NCBI RefSeq assembly: GCF_006265225.1
Contig: NZ_VDCS01000011.1
Span: 1 to 64,000, forward strand
Direction: 5' to 3'
Length of the DNA stretch: 64,000 nucleotides
Source: Allotamlana fucoidanivorans
GTDB lineage: Bacteria; Bacteroidota; Bacteroidia; Flavobacteriales; Flavobacteriaceae
In this document: in pieces, positions 36,181 through 45,990 of the stretch
Position numbering within the stretch: the stretch's first letter is position 1
Layout: every line of letters starts with the position of its first letter
Made by a program: the position numbers and the translations under genes
Notes under the pieces: model-generated
The model's input: the letters and a program-made list of their open reading frames with translations, nothing else
What the model was told of the DNA's origin: nothing
Database searches by the model: none

Positions 36181-36381
36181 AAACTTAAATTTTGTTGACT
36201 ATTACAAATAACGAAAATTGCATTAAATTTAGTTTAATTTGCAGTCCTTTAAATGGCAAAACCGATGCAAAAACAACACTTAATCGATAAAAATAACCAT
36301 TTAAACATTTTATTTTCCAGGAAAAGCTTCTTTTTTATCGTATTTTCGCTACAGGAATCACTTTAATTTATAATCTCAAAT

Positions 36382-37146
36382 TTGAATTTAACAGACCTAA
36401 AAGAGTTTTTAGACGAAAAGGTTGTATTGTATAACCGTCCTGATTTTATATTAACAGACCCTATTCAAATTCCACACTACTTTACTTTGAAAGAAGATAT
36501 AGAAATTAGTGCGTTTTTAACAGCAACTATAGCTTGGGGAAACAGAAAAATGATTATTAATAATGCCAGGAAACTCATGCAGCTGATGGATGATGCGCCA
36601 TACGATTTTATTTTAAATCATGCTGAATCTGATTTAGAAAGGTTTAACGGATTTGTTCACAGAACGTTTAATGCTGATGATTTAAGGTTTTTCATCACCT
36701 CAATAAAAAATATTTATTTAAACCATCAAGGTATGGAGACTGTCTTTCAAAAGTATTTAACCGAAACTAGCACACAACTTGCCATTCATGAGTTTAAAAA
36801 ACTGTTTTTTTCTCTTGAACACCCAAAACGCACAGAAAAGCATGTTGGAGACCCAAACAAAGGATCGGCCGCCAAAAGACTAAATATGATGTTACGATGG
36901 CTTGTAAGAAGTAATCATACAGGTGTTGATTTCGGTATTTGGAAATCTATCCCAACATCTGCTTTATCCTGCCCTCTAGATGTACATTCTGGAAATGTAG
37001 CTAGAAAATTAGGGCTTTTAACCAGAAAACAAAATGACGCTAAAGCATTAGCAGAGTTAGACATCTCCTTAAGAAAGCTTGACCCTATAGACCCAGTAAA
37101 ATATGATTTTGCACTATTTGGTCTTGGTGCGTTTGAAAATTTTTAA
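36382..37146 (+). CDS. TIGR02757 family protein
   Basis: A 254-residue cytoplasmic protein of the conserved TIGR02757 family found throughout Bacteroidota, of unknown function. Features are EKVVLYNRPDFILTDPIQIP at the N-terminus, ISAFLTATIAWGNRKMIINN, KGSAAKRLNMMLRWLVRSN, GIWKSIPTSALSCPLDVHSG and NVARKLGLL. The helical repertoire and the PLDVHSG-NVARKLGL segment resemble base-excision DNA glycosylase (HhH) folds, which is recollection and not proof. The start is a TTG (36382) with no in-frame ATG nearby. Confidence 0.88.
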   Translation: MNLTDLKEFLDEKVVLYNRPDFILTDPIQIPHYFTLKEDIEISAFLTATIAWGNRKMIINNARKLMQLMDDAPYDFILNHAESDLERFNGFVHRTFNADDLRFFITSIKNIYLNHQGMETVFQKYLTETSTQLAIHEFKKLFFSLEHPKRTEKHVGDPNKGSAAKRLNMMLRWLVRSNHTGVDFGIWKSIPTSALSCPLDVHSGNVARKLGLLTRKQNDAKALAELDISLRKLDPIDPVKYDFALFGLGAFENF

Positions 37147-37188
37147 CATTAGTTTTTTATCTTTAACTACTAATCTTGATTTCATACT

Positions 37189-38685
37189 ATGAAAACGCAT
37201 CTCACTATCCTTTTAACATTATCTAGTATTTTAACTTTTAGCCAAAATATTAAAATCCCTTCAGACACTATGGTTGTAACCACACACACCACAACCGTAA
37301 AAGGCGCAAATATTAACTATACAGCAAGCACAGGCACACAGCCTGTTTGGGACAAAAAAGGTATTCCTATTGCTTCGCTTTTCTACACTTATTATGAACG
37401 GAATAACGTAAAAAACAGAGCTGAACGTCCTTTAATTATTTCGTTTAACGGTGGACCTGGATCTGCATCGGTTTGGATGCACATAGCCTATACGGGACCA
37501 AAAGTTCTAAATATAGACAAAGAGGGGTATCCTGTGCAACCATACGGTGTAAAAAATAATCCAAACTCAATACTTGATATAGCTGATATTGTTTACGTAA
37601 ACCCTGTTAATACTGGATATTCAAGAATGATTCCCAATAAAGAAGGCGAATTACCCAAACGAGAAACCTTTTTTGGTATTAATGCCGATATTAAATACTT
37701 AGCAGCATGGATTAATACCTTTGTAACAAGAAAAAGTCGTTGGGAATCGCCCAAATACATTATTGGGGAAAGTTATGGAGGCACACGCGTAATGGGCTTA
37801 GCTAATGAATTACAAAACAATCAATGGATGTACTTAAACGGTGTTATTTTAGTATCTCCAGCCGATTATAAACTTTACAACACAAGTCAGCCCGTATACT
37901 CTGCCCTAAACCTACCATATTTTACGGCAGCTGCATGGTACCAAAACGCACTTCCTAAAGTACTTCAGGAAAAAGATTTACTTGATATTCTTCCTGAATC
38001 TGAACAATACGCCATTAACACCTTAATGCCTGCTTTAGCTAAAGGCGGATTTATTAGTGCGGAAGAAAAGGAAACAGTCGCCAACAAAATGGCGTTTTAT
38101 TCTGGCTTAAGTAAAAAAGTAATTCTCCAGAATAATTTGGATGTGCCTACGTCCTTCTTCTGGAAAGAACTTTTAAGAGATAAATCAGGTTATACCATTG
38201 GACGTTTAGATTCTAGATATTTAGGTATTGATAAAAGAGAAGCCGGTAGTAGTCCTGATTTTAATGCCGAACTCACCTCATGGATGCATTCTTTTACGCC
38301 GGCTATTAATTTCTACATCAGAACACATCTAAATTTTAAAACAGATATAAAGTACAATATGTTTGGTGACGTACATCCTTGGGATAATCGTAATAACAAT
38401 ACTCGTGATGACTTAAGGCAAGCCATGGCTCAAAACCCTTACTTAAAGGTTTTAGTACAGTCGGGATATTTTGATGGCGCCACCACCTATTTTGGCGCAA
38501 AATACACCATGTGGCAAATTGATCCTAGCGGAAAAATGAGAGAACGCTTTTCTTTTAAGGGATACCGCAGTGGCCATATGATGTATTTAAGACAAGACGA
38601 TTTAGTTGCTGCTAATGATGATCTCAGGGCTTTTATAAAAAATTCTTTAAGCAATGGTAAACCTGCTAAATACGAGAAAGATTAG
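37189..38685 (+). CDS. Exported serine carboxypeptidase (S10 family)
   Basis: The 498-residue protein has a signal peptide (THLTILLTLSSILTFSQ) and an alpha/beta-hydrolase fold of the S10 carboxypeptidase family. LIISFNGGPGSASVWMHIAY is the oxyanion region, YIIGESYGGTRVMGLA holds the nucleophile serine, and the Asp is in GYFDGATTY and the His in YRSGHMMYLR. It likely removes C-terminal residues from peptides in the periplasm or outside. Its product is convergent with the M61 peptidase across a strong terminator. Confidence 0.92.
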   Translation: MKTHLTILLTLSSILTFSQNIKIPSDTMVVTTHTTTVKGANINYTASTGTQPVWDKKGIPIASLFYTYYERNNVKNRAERPLIISFNGGPGSASVWMHIAYTGPKVLNIDKEGYPVQPYGVKNNPNSILDIADIVYVNPVNTGYSRMIPNKEGELPKRETFFGINADIKYLAAWINTFVTRKSRWESPKYIIGESYGGTRVMGLANELQNNQWMYLNGVILVSPADYKLYNTSQPVYSALNLPYFTAAAWYQNALPKVLQEKDLLDILPESEQYAINTLMPALAKGGFISAEEKETVANKMAFYSGLSKKVILQNNLDVPTSFFWKELLRDKSGYTIGRLDSRYLGIDKREAGSSPDFNAELTSWMHSFTPAINFYIRTHLNFKTDIKYNMFGDVHPWDNRNNNTRDDLRQAMAQNPYLKVLVQSGYFDGATTYFGAKYTMWQIDPSGKMRERFSFKGYRSGHMMYLRQDDLVAANDDLRAFIKNSLSNGKPAKYEKD

Positions 38686-38709
38686 TTACTAAACACCTCC
38701 CTATAAAAA

Positions 38710-38750
38710 GAAAACCGACCAAAAAGGATATCACTTTTTGGTCGGTTTTC
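38710..38750. terminator. Bidirectional terminator between peptidase genes
   Basis: A perfect 16-bp stem, GAAAACCGACCAAAAA (38710-38725) with TTTTTGGTCGGTTTTC (38735-38750), lies between the convergent S10 and M61 genes. Confidence 0.85.
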
Positions 38751-38767
38751 TTTAAATAACTAAAAAC

Positions 38768-40660
38768 TTAACCTCTTAGCCAAGCTTCTCTTAATTCCTT
38801 TTGCGCCTGGGTAGCATCAGCCTTTTCAAGAATACCTTGCCCCTTAGTAAAAGTTTTTGTAGTAGTGGTATTAATTACTATTTCTTCACCGTCTCTGTCT
38901 AATGTCACTTCCACCGCTCTCCCTGGTTTCCACATAAAAACTTCTTGTAGCAAGGTGTTGGCATTTGCCATAGTCAATGCTTTTCCATCAATTGTTTTAA
39001 TGACATCATTCGGCATTGCTCCGTTTTCAACCCAAAAACTATTTTTTGCTACCATTTCAGAAAAGTAAATAGTGCCTTTATGAGGATCTCCACCTACAAT
39101 TGGAACTCCACTCATCAATATATAATTTGTTTCTACATCTCCTTCCCCAATTTCAAGACCTACTTTTTCAAGAAAATCATTATAATTAATTGGAATATCA
39201 CCTACAACATGATCTGCAAAAAATTCTCCTAAAGAAGGATAGGTTAAACTGACAATTTCATCAATTAGCTTATCATCTTCAAAAGGTTTATTTTTTCCGT
39301 ACTTATTGGTAAGTTCCTTCATCAATGATAAAATACCACGCTGACCTCCACTTTCTTCACGCATCAAAATATCAATACACATACCAATTAAAGCACCTTT
39401 TTGATACACATTAAGATATTCATCTTTATAAGGAGCCTTTAATACATTTTCACTCATAATGGTAAAACTCATAGCGTCGTTTAAGCGCCTTGAGTTTTCA
39501 ATCTTGCTCATTATTTCTTTGTAAAACTCAGCGTCATCAACCAAACCTTGATCTACCTGAAATAAGGTAGCGAAATACTCAGTCACACCTTCATACATCC
39601 ATAAATGCTTAGAAAACGTTGGATTGTTATAATCAAAATAGTGAATATCTTCTGAGTGCACTCCCAACGGGGTTACAATATGAAAAAACTCATGAGACAC
39701 CACATCAATCATACTATCTGCAAGTGCTTCTTCAGACATACTCTCAGGGAATACTACTACTGTGGAGGTATGATGCTCTAAAGCACCATAGCCCTTCGGA
39801 GAATCTTCCTTTTCTTCTGAAAGATACAGGTATATATCATAGCGCGGAGTTGCGTTTATATCGCCCAAATACGTTTTTTGAGCCTTCATCATTTTATAAA
39901 CAGTTTCCTTTAGAGAGGCAGCAGAATGCACTTTATTGGGAGAATACACACTCAAAACAATTTTAATATCACCCACTTGAAACTCTTCAACATCTAAATC
40001 ACCATACATCATTGGGTTATCGGTAATATCAAAATATCTTGGCGCGTAATAACTGGTTGTTACTACTTTACCATCATCACTGGTTTTAGAGCTTACCACT
40101 TGAAGTGCAGAGGTTCTTACAAAATCCGCCGATGCCGATACATCCAATTTGTATTGGTTGTTTTTTAACGAATCAAAATAACCTATAAAACCATGTAAAT
40201 TCAAAACATAATTTTTAGGTTCTATATTTGTTCCAGAAGGCGAAAAAGGCACCTCTTTACCAATACCTCCCGTAATCTCAACATCATAAGTATCATTAAC
40301 CAAATAGGTGATTTTATCTAACTCTTTGGCATTAGAAATAGTCCAAGAGTTTGTATCAATCTTTTCTACTGGCATTTCATTTCCATTATAATCAATAGCC
40401 TTAAAATCATCAACGTACTTTCCAAAATCACTAACCGAATAGGTGCCTTGAACTACTTTTGGTAGCCTGTAAGTTACCTTTGGAGTAGTAAATCTACCTG
40501 GATTAATAGTTACCGGTGCTCTATCACTATCTATATCAACTAAATTTATTTCAGCTTGAATAGGTAAATTTACCGCTAAATCATTTTTTGTGTTTTTGGT
40601 TGAACTACAACCTACTAATATTAAACCAGTAAAAAATACAGCTAAAATTCTATTGTTCAT
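38768..40660 (-). CDS. M61 glycyl-type aminopeptidase lipoprotein with PDZ domain
   Basis: A 630-residue lipoprotein (LILVGCSS, Cys18). The N-terminal beta domain is at about 35-240, and the gluzincin core contains HEFFHIVTP (zinc His323 and His327, catalytic Glu324) with the third ligand Glu in MYEGVTEYFA about 30 residues later. A PDZ-like domain (GGDPHKGTIYFSEMVAKNSF, GAMPNDVIKTIDGKAL) ends the protein. M61 peptidases cleave small N-terminal residues from peptides; the lipid anchor suggests periplasmic or outer-membrane location. Confidence 0.93.
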   Translation of the reverse strand: MNNRILAVFFTGLILVGCSSTKNTKNDLAVNLPIQAEINLVDIDSDRAPVTINPGRFTTPKVTYRLPKVVQGTYSVSDFGKYVDDFKAIDYNGNEMPVEKIDTNSWTISNAKELDKITYLVNDTYDVEITGGIGKEVPFSPSGTNIEPKNYVLNLHGFIGYFDSLKNNQYKLDVSASADFVRTSALQVVSSKTSDDGKVVTTSYYAPRYFDITDNPMMYGDLDVEEFQVGDIKIVLSVYSPNKVHSAASLKETVYKMMKAQKTYLGDINATPRYDIYLYLSEEKEDSPKGYGALEHHTSTVVVFPESMSEEALADSMIDVVSHEFFHIVTPLGVHSEDIHYFDYNNPTFSKHLWMYEGVTEYFATLFQVDQGLVDDAEFYKEIMSKIENSRRLNDAMSFTIMSENVLKAPYKDEYLNVYQKGALIGMCIDILMREESGGQRGILSLMKELTNKYGKNKPFEDDKLIDEIVSLTYPSLGEFFADHVVGDIPINYNDFLEKVGLEIGEGDVETNYILMSGVPIVGGDPHKGTIYFSEMVAKNSFWVENGAMPNDVIKTIDGKALTMANANTLLQEVFMWKPGRAVEVTLDRDGEEIVINTTTTKTFTKGQGILEKADATQAQKELREAWLRG

Positions 40661-40736
40661 GAATTAAAGTTTTTTGAGTTTTGTAAATGACGTGCAAAAT
40701 ACTACTATGTTACGTGCAGACTTCTTAAGGTTTTGT

Positions 40737-40744
40737 TAAATTCG
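40737..40744 (+). promoter_or_regulatory. -7-like box at the start of the glycosyltransferase gene
   Basis: TAAATTCG matches TAnnTTTG at seven of eight positions and lies only four bases (CCAA) before the ATG at 40749. A TTG lies immediately upstream but not at -33. The mRNA may be leaderless. Confidence 0.3.
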
Positions 40745-40748
40745 CCAA

Positions 40749-41756
40749 ATGAAAACCCCACTAGTAAGCATTTTAATTCCGTTTAAAAATACAGAATCAT
40801 TTCTATCTGATTGCCTAATCTCAATAATAAATCAAACTTATAGTCACTGGGAAGTTATTATTATTGACGACCACTCTACTGATAACAGCCGCCATATTGT
40901 AAAATCATTTTCGGAAAAGGATGAACGAATACATCTTTTCAACAATATTGGAACAGGTATTATTGATGCCTTAAGACTAGCCTTTAAATACAGTAAAGGT
41001 GTGTTAATAACCCGCATGGATAGCGACGATGTGATGCCAGAACACAAAATTGACACCATGGTAAAAAGTTTGATAAAATCAGGAAAAAATCATGTAGCTA
41101 CGGGGCGTGTGGCTTATTTTTCCGATCGCGGTATAAGTGATGGCTACAAAAAATATGAAGATTGGCTAAACCGTTTAACTGAACAAGGTCAGAATTATTC
41201 TGAAATTTACAAGGAGTGTGTCATAGCCTCTCCTTGTTGGATGATATACCGAGAAGACTTTGTAGCTTGTGGCGGTTTTAACCACGACAGATATCCTGAA
41301 GATTATGATTTAACCTTTAGATTCTATAAAGCCCAATACAAAATTATTCCAAGTAGTGATATGCTTCATTATTGGCGCGACTATCAAACTCGTACCTCAA
41401 GAACGCACAGTAATTATGCTGAAAACACATTTTTAGATATCAAATTACATTATTTTTTAGAGTTAGATTTTGATAACTCAAGACCTTTAGTCATTTGGGG
41501 TGCTGGTTTTAAAGGAAAAACTATTGCCAAAAAACTGGTAGAAAAACAAATAGCATTTACATGGATTTGCGATAACCCAAAGAAAATTGGTAAAGAGATT
41601 TATGATCAGGAACTTAAACCTTTTACGCACCTTGAACACATAAACCAAGCGCAAAGTATTGTAACTGTAGCCAACCCTAAAGCTCAAAACGACATAAAAA
41701 GTTATTTTGAAAAGCAAGATATGCATGCAATGACAGACTATTTTTTCTTTTGCTAG
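40749..41756 (+). CDS. Family 2 glycosyltransferase with appended C-terminal domain
   Basis: The first 220 residues are a GT-A glycosyltransferase: VSILIPFKNTESFLSDCLIS, IIIDDHSTDNS, TRMDSDDVMPEHKI (the metal-binding DXD is DSD) and EDYDLTFRFY. Residues 245-335 (RPLVIWGAGFKGKTIAKKLV, with WICDNPKKIGKEIY) look like a small nucleotide-binding Rossmann-type domain of the kind found in sugar-modifying enzymes, an unusual addition. The enzyme probably adds a sugar to a polysaccharide or glycolipid, but the acceptor is unknown. Confidence 0.88.
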   Translation: MKTPLVSILIPFKNTESFLSDCLISIINQTYSHWEVIIIDDHSTDNSRHIVKSFSEKDERIHLFNNIGTGIIDALRLAFKYSKGVLITRMDSDDVMPEHKIDTMVKSLIKSGKNHVATGRVAYFSDRGISDGYKKYEDWLNRLTEQGQNYSEIYKECVIASPCWMIYREDFVACGGFNHDRYPEDYDLTFRFYKAQYKIIPSSDMLHYWRDYQTRTSRTHSNYAENTFLDIKLHYFLELDFDNSRPLVIWGAGFKGKTIAKKLVEKQIAFTWICDNPKKIGKEIYDQELKPFTHLEHINQAQSIVTVANPKAQNDIKSYFEKQDMHAMTDYFFFC

Positions 41757-41779
41757 TGACAAAATTTTATGTAGGTTTG
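41750..41779 (+). promoter_or_regulatory. Promoter of the BatA / dihydroorotase-like operon
   Basis: TTG (41750-41752), 19-base spacer and TAGGTTTG (41772-41779) form a complete Bacteroidota promoter. It overlaps the stop codon of the glycosyltransferase gene; the ATG is at 41798. Confidence 0.65.
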
Positions 41780-41797
41780 GATTAATCTAAATGACCT

Positions 41798-43723
41798 ATG
41801 CAGTTTAAACACCCAGAATTTCTTTACGCTTTATTTTTACTGCTCATACCTATTATTGTTCATTTATTTCAATTACGAAAATTCAAAAAAATTGCATTTA
41901 CCAACGTCACTTTTTTAAAAGAGGCGGTTATTCAAACAAGAAAAAGTTCTCAAATAAAAAAATGGCTAATACTCTTTACCAGACTTTTACTTTTAGCAGC
42001 CTTAATTTTTGGATTTTCCCAACCTTTTACCTCTAAAAGAAATGTTTTAAATACAGAAAAAGAAACTGTTATTTACATAGATAATTCGTTTAGCATGCAA
42101 GCTAAAGGCAGTCAAGGTGAACTTTTAAAAAGAGCCATTCAAGATGTTATTGAGTTCCTACCAAACAATGAAACAATATCAATTGTAACCAATAATAGTG
42201 CGTTTAAAAACATAACTATAAACAGCATAAAAAATGATTTATTAGCTATTGATTATACTTCAGAAAAAGTTTCTACCAAGGCCGCTTTTTTAAAATCTAA
42301 ACGCTATTTTTCTAATAAGAATAGTACGTTAAAACGCTTGATCTTTATCTCAGATTTTCAAGAAGACAAAAGCCATTTTAATCTGGAGTTAGACACGCTT
42401 ATCCACACCTATTTTATACAAACTCTTCCTATAGACAAAAACAATAGTTATATAAAAAACATCTCATTATCAGAAACTTCAAATAACTCATTGAAACTAA
42501 AAGTTGAATATAAAAACAATATATCAGATTCTAGAGACGTCCCCATATCATTATACAATAATAACAAATTAATTGCCAAAACATCTATAAAAAATAGTGA
42601 TTCTGAAGCATCTGAATTCTCATTACCAAGCAACAAAACCATTAACGGAAAAATAGTTATTGATGACGGCAATTTACAGTTTGATAACACCTTTTATTTT
42701 AACATTAATTCAAATTCCAAAATAAACATTTTAGCTATTAACGGTATTGAAGACTCTTTTTTAAAACGCCTTTATAAGGAGAGCATATTTTCATACCAAG
42801 GCGTGCCTGAAACTCAATTTGACTATAATGTTATAGACCAGCAAAATCTTATCATTCTAAACGAACTAAAAACCATCCCAAATGCTCTAGTTTCTGCCTT
42901 AATTCAATTCACCAAAGCAGGCGGATCCCTAATTATTATTCCTTCAGAAAACGCAGATAACACAAGCTACAATGCTCTATTGACTGCAAACGGGTTACAT
43001 TTTGGCAGTTTTAATACGTATGAAAAGCTTATAACAACCATTAATTTTTCGCATGCATTATACAATAACGGTGTTTTTGAAAAAGAAGTCAGGAACTTTC
43101 AATATCCTAAAGTAAATGGTTTTTATGCTCTTTATTCAAACAACATAACATCAGCCTTATCTTTTGAAGACCAGCAACCTTTTTTAATTAACAACCAAAA
43201 CACATACATATTCTCAGCTCCACTTAACACCCTTAATTCTAACTTTAAAAATTCTCCTTTAATTGTGCCTACGTTTTTCAATATTGGAAAACAAAGCCTT
43301 AAAAGTCCTCAACCGTTTTACACTATAGGCAACAACAACCATATTGAGATTGAAACCACTATACCATCTGATGCTGTGTTAACACTCTCAAAAGACAACA
43401 CTAACCTTATTCCTAAACAGCAGTATTTAAACAATAAAGTTATTATTAATACAGACAACGAACCTTCCGAAGCTGGAATTTACGCCATTAAAAAACATAA
43501 CGACACCTTACAAAACATAAGTTTCAACTATTCAAGAGAAGAAAGTGAACTAAAATATAGGAGGCTTGCCCCCTCAAAAAACAGTGAGGTGAATAATTCC
43601 ATAAGCCAAGTAGCAAACACCTTAAAAAGTGAGACAAAAGTTAACTACCTATGGAAATGGTTTGTTATTTTTGCATTAGCGTTATTGATTATTGAAATGC
43701 TCATCTTAAAATTCTTTAAATGA
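41798..43723 (+). CDS. BatA/vWA-type membrane protein
   Basis: A 641-residue inner-membrane protein. The N-terminus (MQFKHPEFLYALFLLLIPII then VHLFQLRKFKKIAFTNVTFL) is the BatA N-terminal domain seen in aerotolerance-type proteins, with a second transmembrane segment at about 55-75, and residues about 85-200 resemble a vWA domain (ETVIYIDNSFSMQAKGSQGE holds a DxSxS-like site). A middle GATase-like part contains AGGSLIIIPSE. A C-terminal transmembrane segment (KWFVIFALALLIIEMLI) ends the protein. It heads a four-gene operon: its TGA overlaps the next ATG by four bases. Confidence 0.88.
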   Translation: MQFKHPEFLYALFLLLIPIIVHLFQLRKFKKIAFTNVTFLKEAVIQTRKSSQIKKWLILFTRLLLLAALIFGFSQPFTSKRNVLNTEKETVIYIDNSFSMQAKGSQGELLKRAIQDVIEFLPNNETISIVTNNSAFKNITINSIKNDLLAIDYTSEKVSTKAAFLKSKRYFSNKNSTLKRLIFISDFQEDKSHFNLELDTLIHTYFIQTLPIDKNNSYIKNISLSETSNNSLKLKVEYKNNISDSRDVPISLYNNNKLIAKTSIKNSDSEASEFSLPSNKTINGKIVIDDGNLQFDNTFYFNINSNSKINILAINGIEDSFLKRLYKESIFSYQGVPETQFDYNVIDQQNLIILNELKTIPNALVSALIQFTKAGGSLIIIPSENADNTSYNALLTANGLHFGSFNTYEKLITTINFSHALYNNGVFEKEVRNFQYPKVNGFYALYSNNITSALSFEDQQPFLINNQNTYIFSAPLNTLNSNFKNSPLIVPTFFNIGKQSLKSPQPFYTIGNNNHIEIETTIPSDAVLTLSKDNTNLIPKQQYLNNKVIINTDNEPSEAGIYAIKKHNDTLQNISFNYSREESELKYRRLAPSKNSEVNNSISQVANTLKSETKVNYLWKWFVIFALALLIIEMLILKFFK

Positions 43724-44976
43724 ACATACTTATAAAATCGGCCACGATTATTGATCCAAAAAGCGAATTTCACAATTCTACCCAAGACATATTAATTGAA
43801 AACGGTACGATTTCTAAGATTGCAAACCAGCTTGACATCCCAAAAGGATATCAGGTAATAACCCTTGATGATTTACATGTATCCCAAGGTTGGTTTGATA
43901 GTAGTGTAAGTTTTGGGGAACCCGGTTTTGAAGAACGTGAAACCATAGAAAACGGATTAGCAACAGCGGCAAAATCAGGATTTACAAGTATAGCCGTGAA
44001 TCCAAACACCCATCCTGTTATTGATTCCAATGCTGATATTACCTTCATAAAAGCAAAATCAAACAACCATCCCGTAACCTTACTTCCAATTGGTGCCCTA
44101 TCCGCTGGTAGTAAAGGTGAAGATTTAGCTGAACTCTATGATATGAGTACAGCTGGTGCCGTAGCCTTTTACGATTATAAAAGCGCCATTAGCAATCCTA
44201 ACCTAATGAAAATTGCCCTGCAATACACAGGTAGTTTTGATGGCTTAGTATGTTCTTTTCCTCAGGAAAACAGAATTTCAGGACATGGTGTTGTTAATGA
44301 ACATATTACCAGCACTAAACTTGGCTTAAAGGGAATCCCGGCTCTTGCTGAAGCATTACAAGTGGCAAGAGATTTATTTTTATTGGAATATACTGATGGA
44401 AAATTACACATTCCTACTATTTCAACCGCCAAATCAGTTGAACTTATTAGATCTGCTAAAAAGAAGGGGCTCAATGTAACCTGTAGTGTAGCCATCCACA
44501 ACTTATATTTTACCGACAGCACATTAACAGAGTTTAATACAAATTTCAAGGTTTTACCTCCTTTAAGAACTCAAGCAGACGTTGAAGCTTTGATTAAAGG
44601 CGTAAAAGATGGTACCATTGATATGGTTACATCTGACCATACCCCTATTGATATTGAACAGAAAAAAGTAGAGTTTGATCATGCCCAATACGGCAGCATT
44701 GGTTTAGAAAGTGCCTTTGGAGCCTTACAAACTATTTTTACTACTAAAAAAACTATAGAGCTCCTTACTAAAGGAAAAGCAAGATTTGGACTAGAGGCCT
44801 CACCAATACAAATAGGCCAAAAAGCCAATCTTAGCTTATTTAACCCTAATGAAAAATACCGTTTTAACAAAACAAACATCTTTTCTAGATCAAAGAACGC
44901 CATTTTTGAAAATGAAACTTTAAAAGGAAAAGTTTACGGTATTATTTCAAACAATAAAGTAGTTTTAAATTCCTAA
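43720..44976 (+). CDS. Dihydroorotase-like protein lacking metal ligands (pseudo-DHOase)
   Basis: The 418-residue amidohydrolase-fold protein is related to type I dihydroorotases, but it lacks key residues. The canonical D-x-H-V-H is DSSVS (residues 60-64; Ser62 and Ser64 replace both zinc-binding histidines) and the arginine before EPG is Gly66. The HCED, CHVST and PHH positions read SFPQE, IPTIST and AIH, leaving only the SDHTP stretch. The pyrimidine pathway step is thus unlikely to be catalysed here. Such inactive paralogues act as structural partners of aspartate transcarbamoylase in some bacteria. It overlaps the BatA gene by four bases. Confidence 0.9.
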   Translation: MNILIKSATIIDPKSEFHNSTQDILIENGTISKIANQLDIPKGYQVITLDDLHVSQGWFDSSVSFGEPGFEERETIENGLATAAKSGFTSIAVNPNTHPVIDSNADITFIKAKSNNHPVTLLPIGALSAGSKGEDLAELYDMSTAGAVAFYDYKSAISNPNLMKIALQYTGSFDGLVCSFPQENRISGHGVVNEHITSTKLGLKGIPALAEALQVARDLFLLEYTDGKLHIPTISTAKSVELIRSAKKKGLNVTCSVAIHNLYFTDSTLTEFNTNFKVLPPLRTQADVEALIKGVKDGTIDMVTSDHTPIDIEQKKVEFDHAQYGSIGLESAFGALQTIFTTKKTIELLTKGKARFGLEASPIQIGQKANLSLFNPNEKYRFNKTNIFSRSKNAIFENETLKGKVYGIISNNKVVLNS

Positions 44977-44981
44977 AACCA

Positions 44982-45314
44982 ATGACTGAACAGGATATTG
45001 AAAAAGGGCGTAAAAATGCCATAATTAGCTATATTACCATATTTGGGGTTATTATAGCATATTACCTAAACAACGAAAACAAAAGCGCCTTTGCTAGTTT
45101 TCATATCAGGCAATCTCTTGGGCTTTGGCTTACCTTTTATGCGCTTGGTTACATGGTAAGCAACTTTGATAGCTGGCCTTTAACTTCTGGCTTTTATTTA
45201 TTTTTTGCAGTACTTTTTATTTATGGATTGTCAACAGCCATAAACAAAAAAGCACAACCCGTACCTTTAGTGGGACATTTATATCAAAAACTTTTTTCAA
45301 ACTTAGGAAGCTAA
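44982..45314 (+). CDS. Small membrane protein (DUF4870-like)
   Basis: A 110-residue protein with three probable transmembrane segments (AIISYITIFGVIIAYYL, about 14-30; LGLWLTFYALGYMVSNF, about 46-62; SGFYLFFAVLFIYGLSTAIN, about 69-88). The pattern resembles DUF4870 proteins. Function is unknown. It starts five bases after the dihydroorotase-like gene and ends three bases before the esterase gene, so it is almost certainly part of the same operon. Confidence 0.82.
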   Translation: MTEQDIEKGRKNAIISYITIFGVIIAYYLNNENKSAFASFHIRQSLGLWLTFYALGYMVSNFDSWPLTSGFYLFFAVLFIYGLSTAINKKAQPVPLVGHLYQKLFSNLGS

Positions 45315-45317
45315 TTC

Positions 45318-45977
45318 ATGGAAAACACAACATTGTCTTTAGAACATATTATTCGCCCTTCCAGTCTTTCAGAAAACGCCCCACTGCTTATCATGATGCA
45401 TGGTTATGGTAGTGATGAAAATGATTTATTTTCTTTTGCTTCTGAATTACCCGAAGAACTTTTTATTATCTCTGTAAAGGCTCCATACGCTATGCAACCC
45501 TACGGTAATGCCTGGTACGCTATAAATTTTGACGCTGACAGAGGAAAATGGAACGATATTGAACAAGCAAAATCATCTAGAGATTTAATTGCGACATTTA
45601 TTGATGAAGCAACAGAAACTTACCCAGTTAAAAATACAGATGTAACACTTTTAGGGTTTAGCCAAGGGGCTATTTTAAGCTATGGTGTTGCTTTAACCTA
45701 CCCTGAAAAAGTAACAAATATTGTGGCCTTGAGTGGTTATATTGTTCAAGATATTTTTCCTGAGAACCTAAGCGCACACAACTATTCACATTTAGATTTT
45801 TATTGCTCACATGGTAGCGTAGATCAGGTAATTCCTGTAGACTGGGCCAGACAAACACCTAACTTTTTAAATAGTTTAGGCATAAAAAATAAATATTCAG
45901 AATTTCCGGTTGGCCATGGTGTAGCCCCACAAAATTTTTATGAATTTAAAAACTGGATAAGTGAACAACTTGTATAA
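45318..45977 (+). CDS. Alpha/beta hydrolase (carboxylesterase/phospholipase type)
   Basis: A 219-residue cytoplasmic esterase of the YpfH/carboxylesterase-2 type. PLLIMMHGYGSDENDLFSFA is the oxyanion region, LLGFSQGAILSYG holds the nucleophile serine, the Asp is in HGSVDQVIP and the His in GHGVAP. Substrates are short-chain acyl esters or lysophospholipids. It is last in the operon and ends at a terminator. Confidence 0.9.
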   Translation: MENTTLSLEHIIRPSSLSENAPLLIMMHGYGSDENDLFSFASELPEELFIISVKAPYAMQPYGNAWYAINFDADRGKWNDIEQAKSSRDLIATFIDEATETYPVKNTDVTLLGFSQGAILSYGVALTYPEKVTNIVALSGYIVQDIFPENLSAHNYSHLDFYCSHGSVDQVIPVDWARQTPNFLNSLGIKNKYSEFPVGHGVAPQNFYEFKNWISEQLV

Positions 45978-45990
45978 TAATTTTATATAA

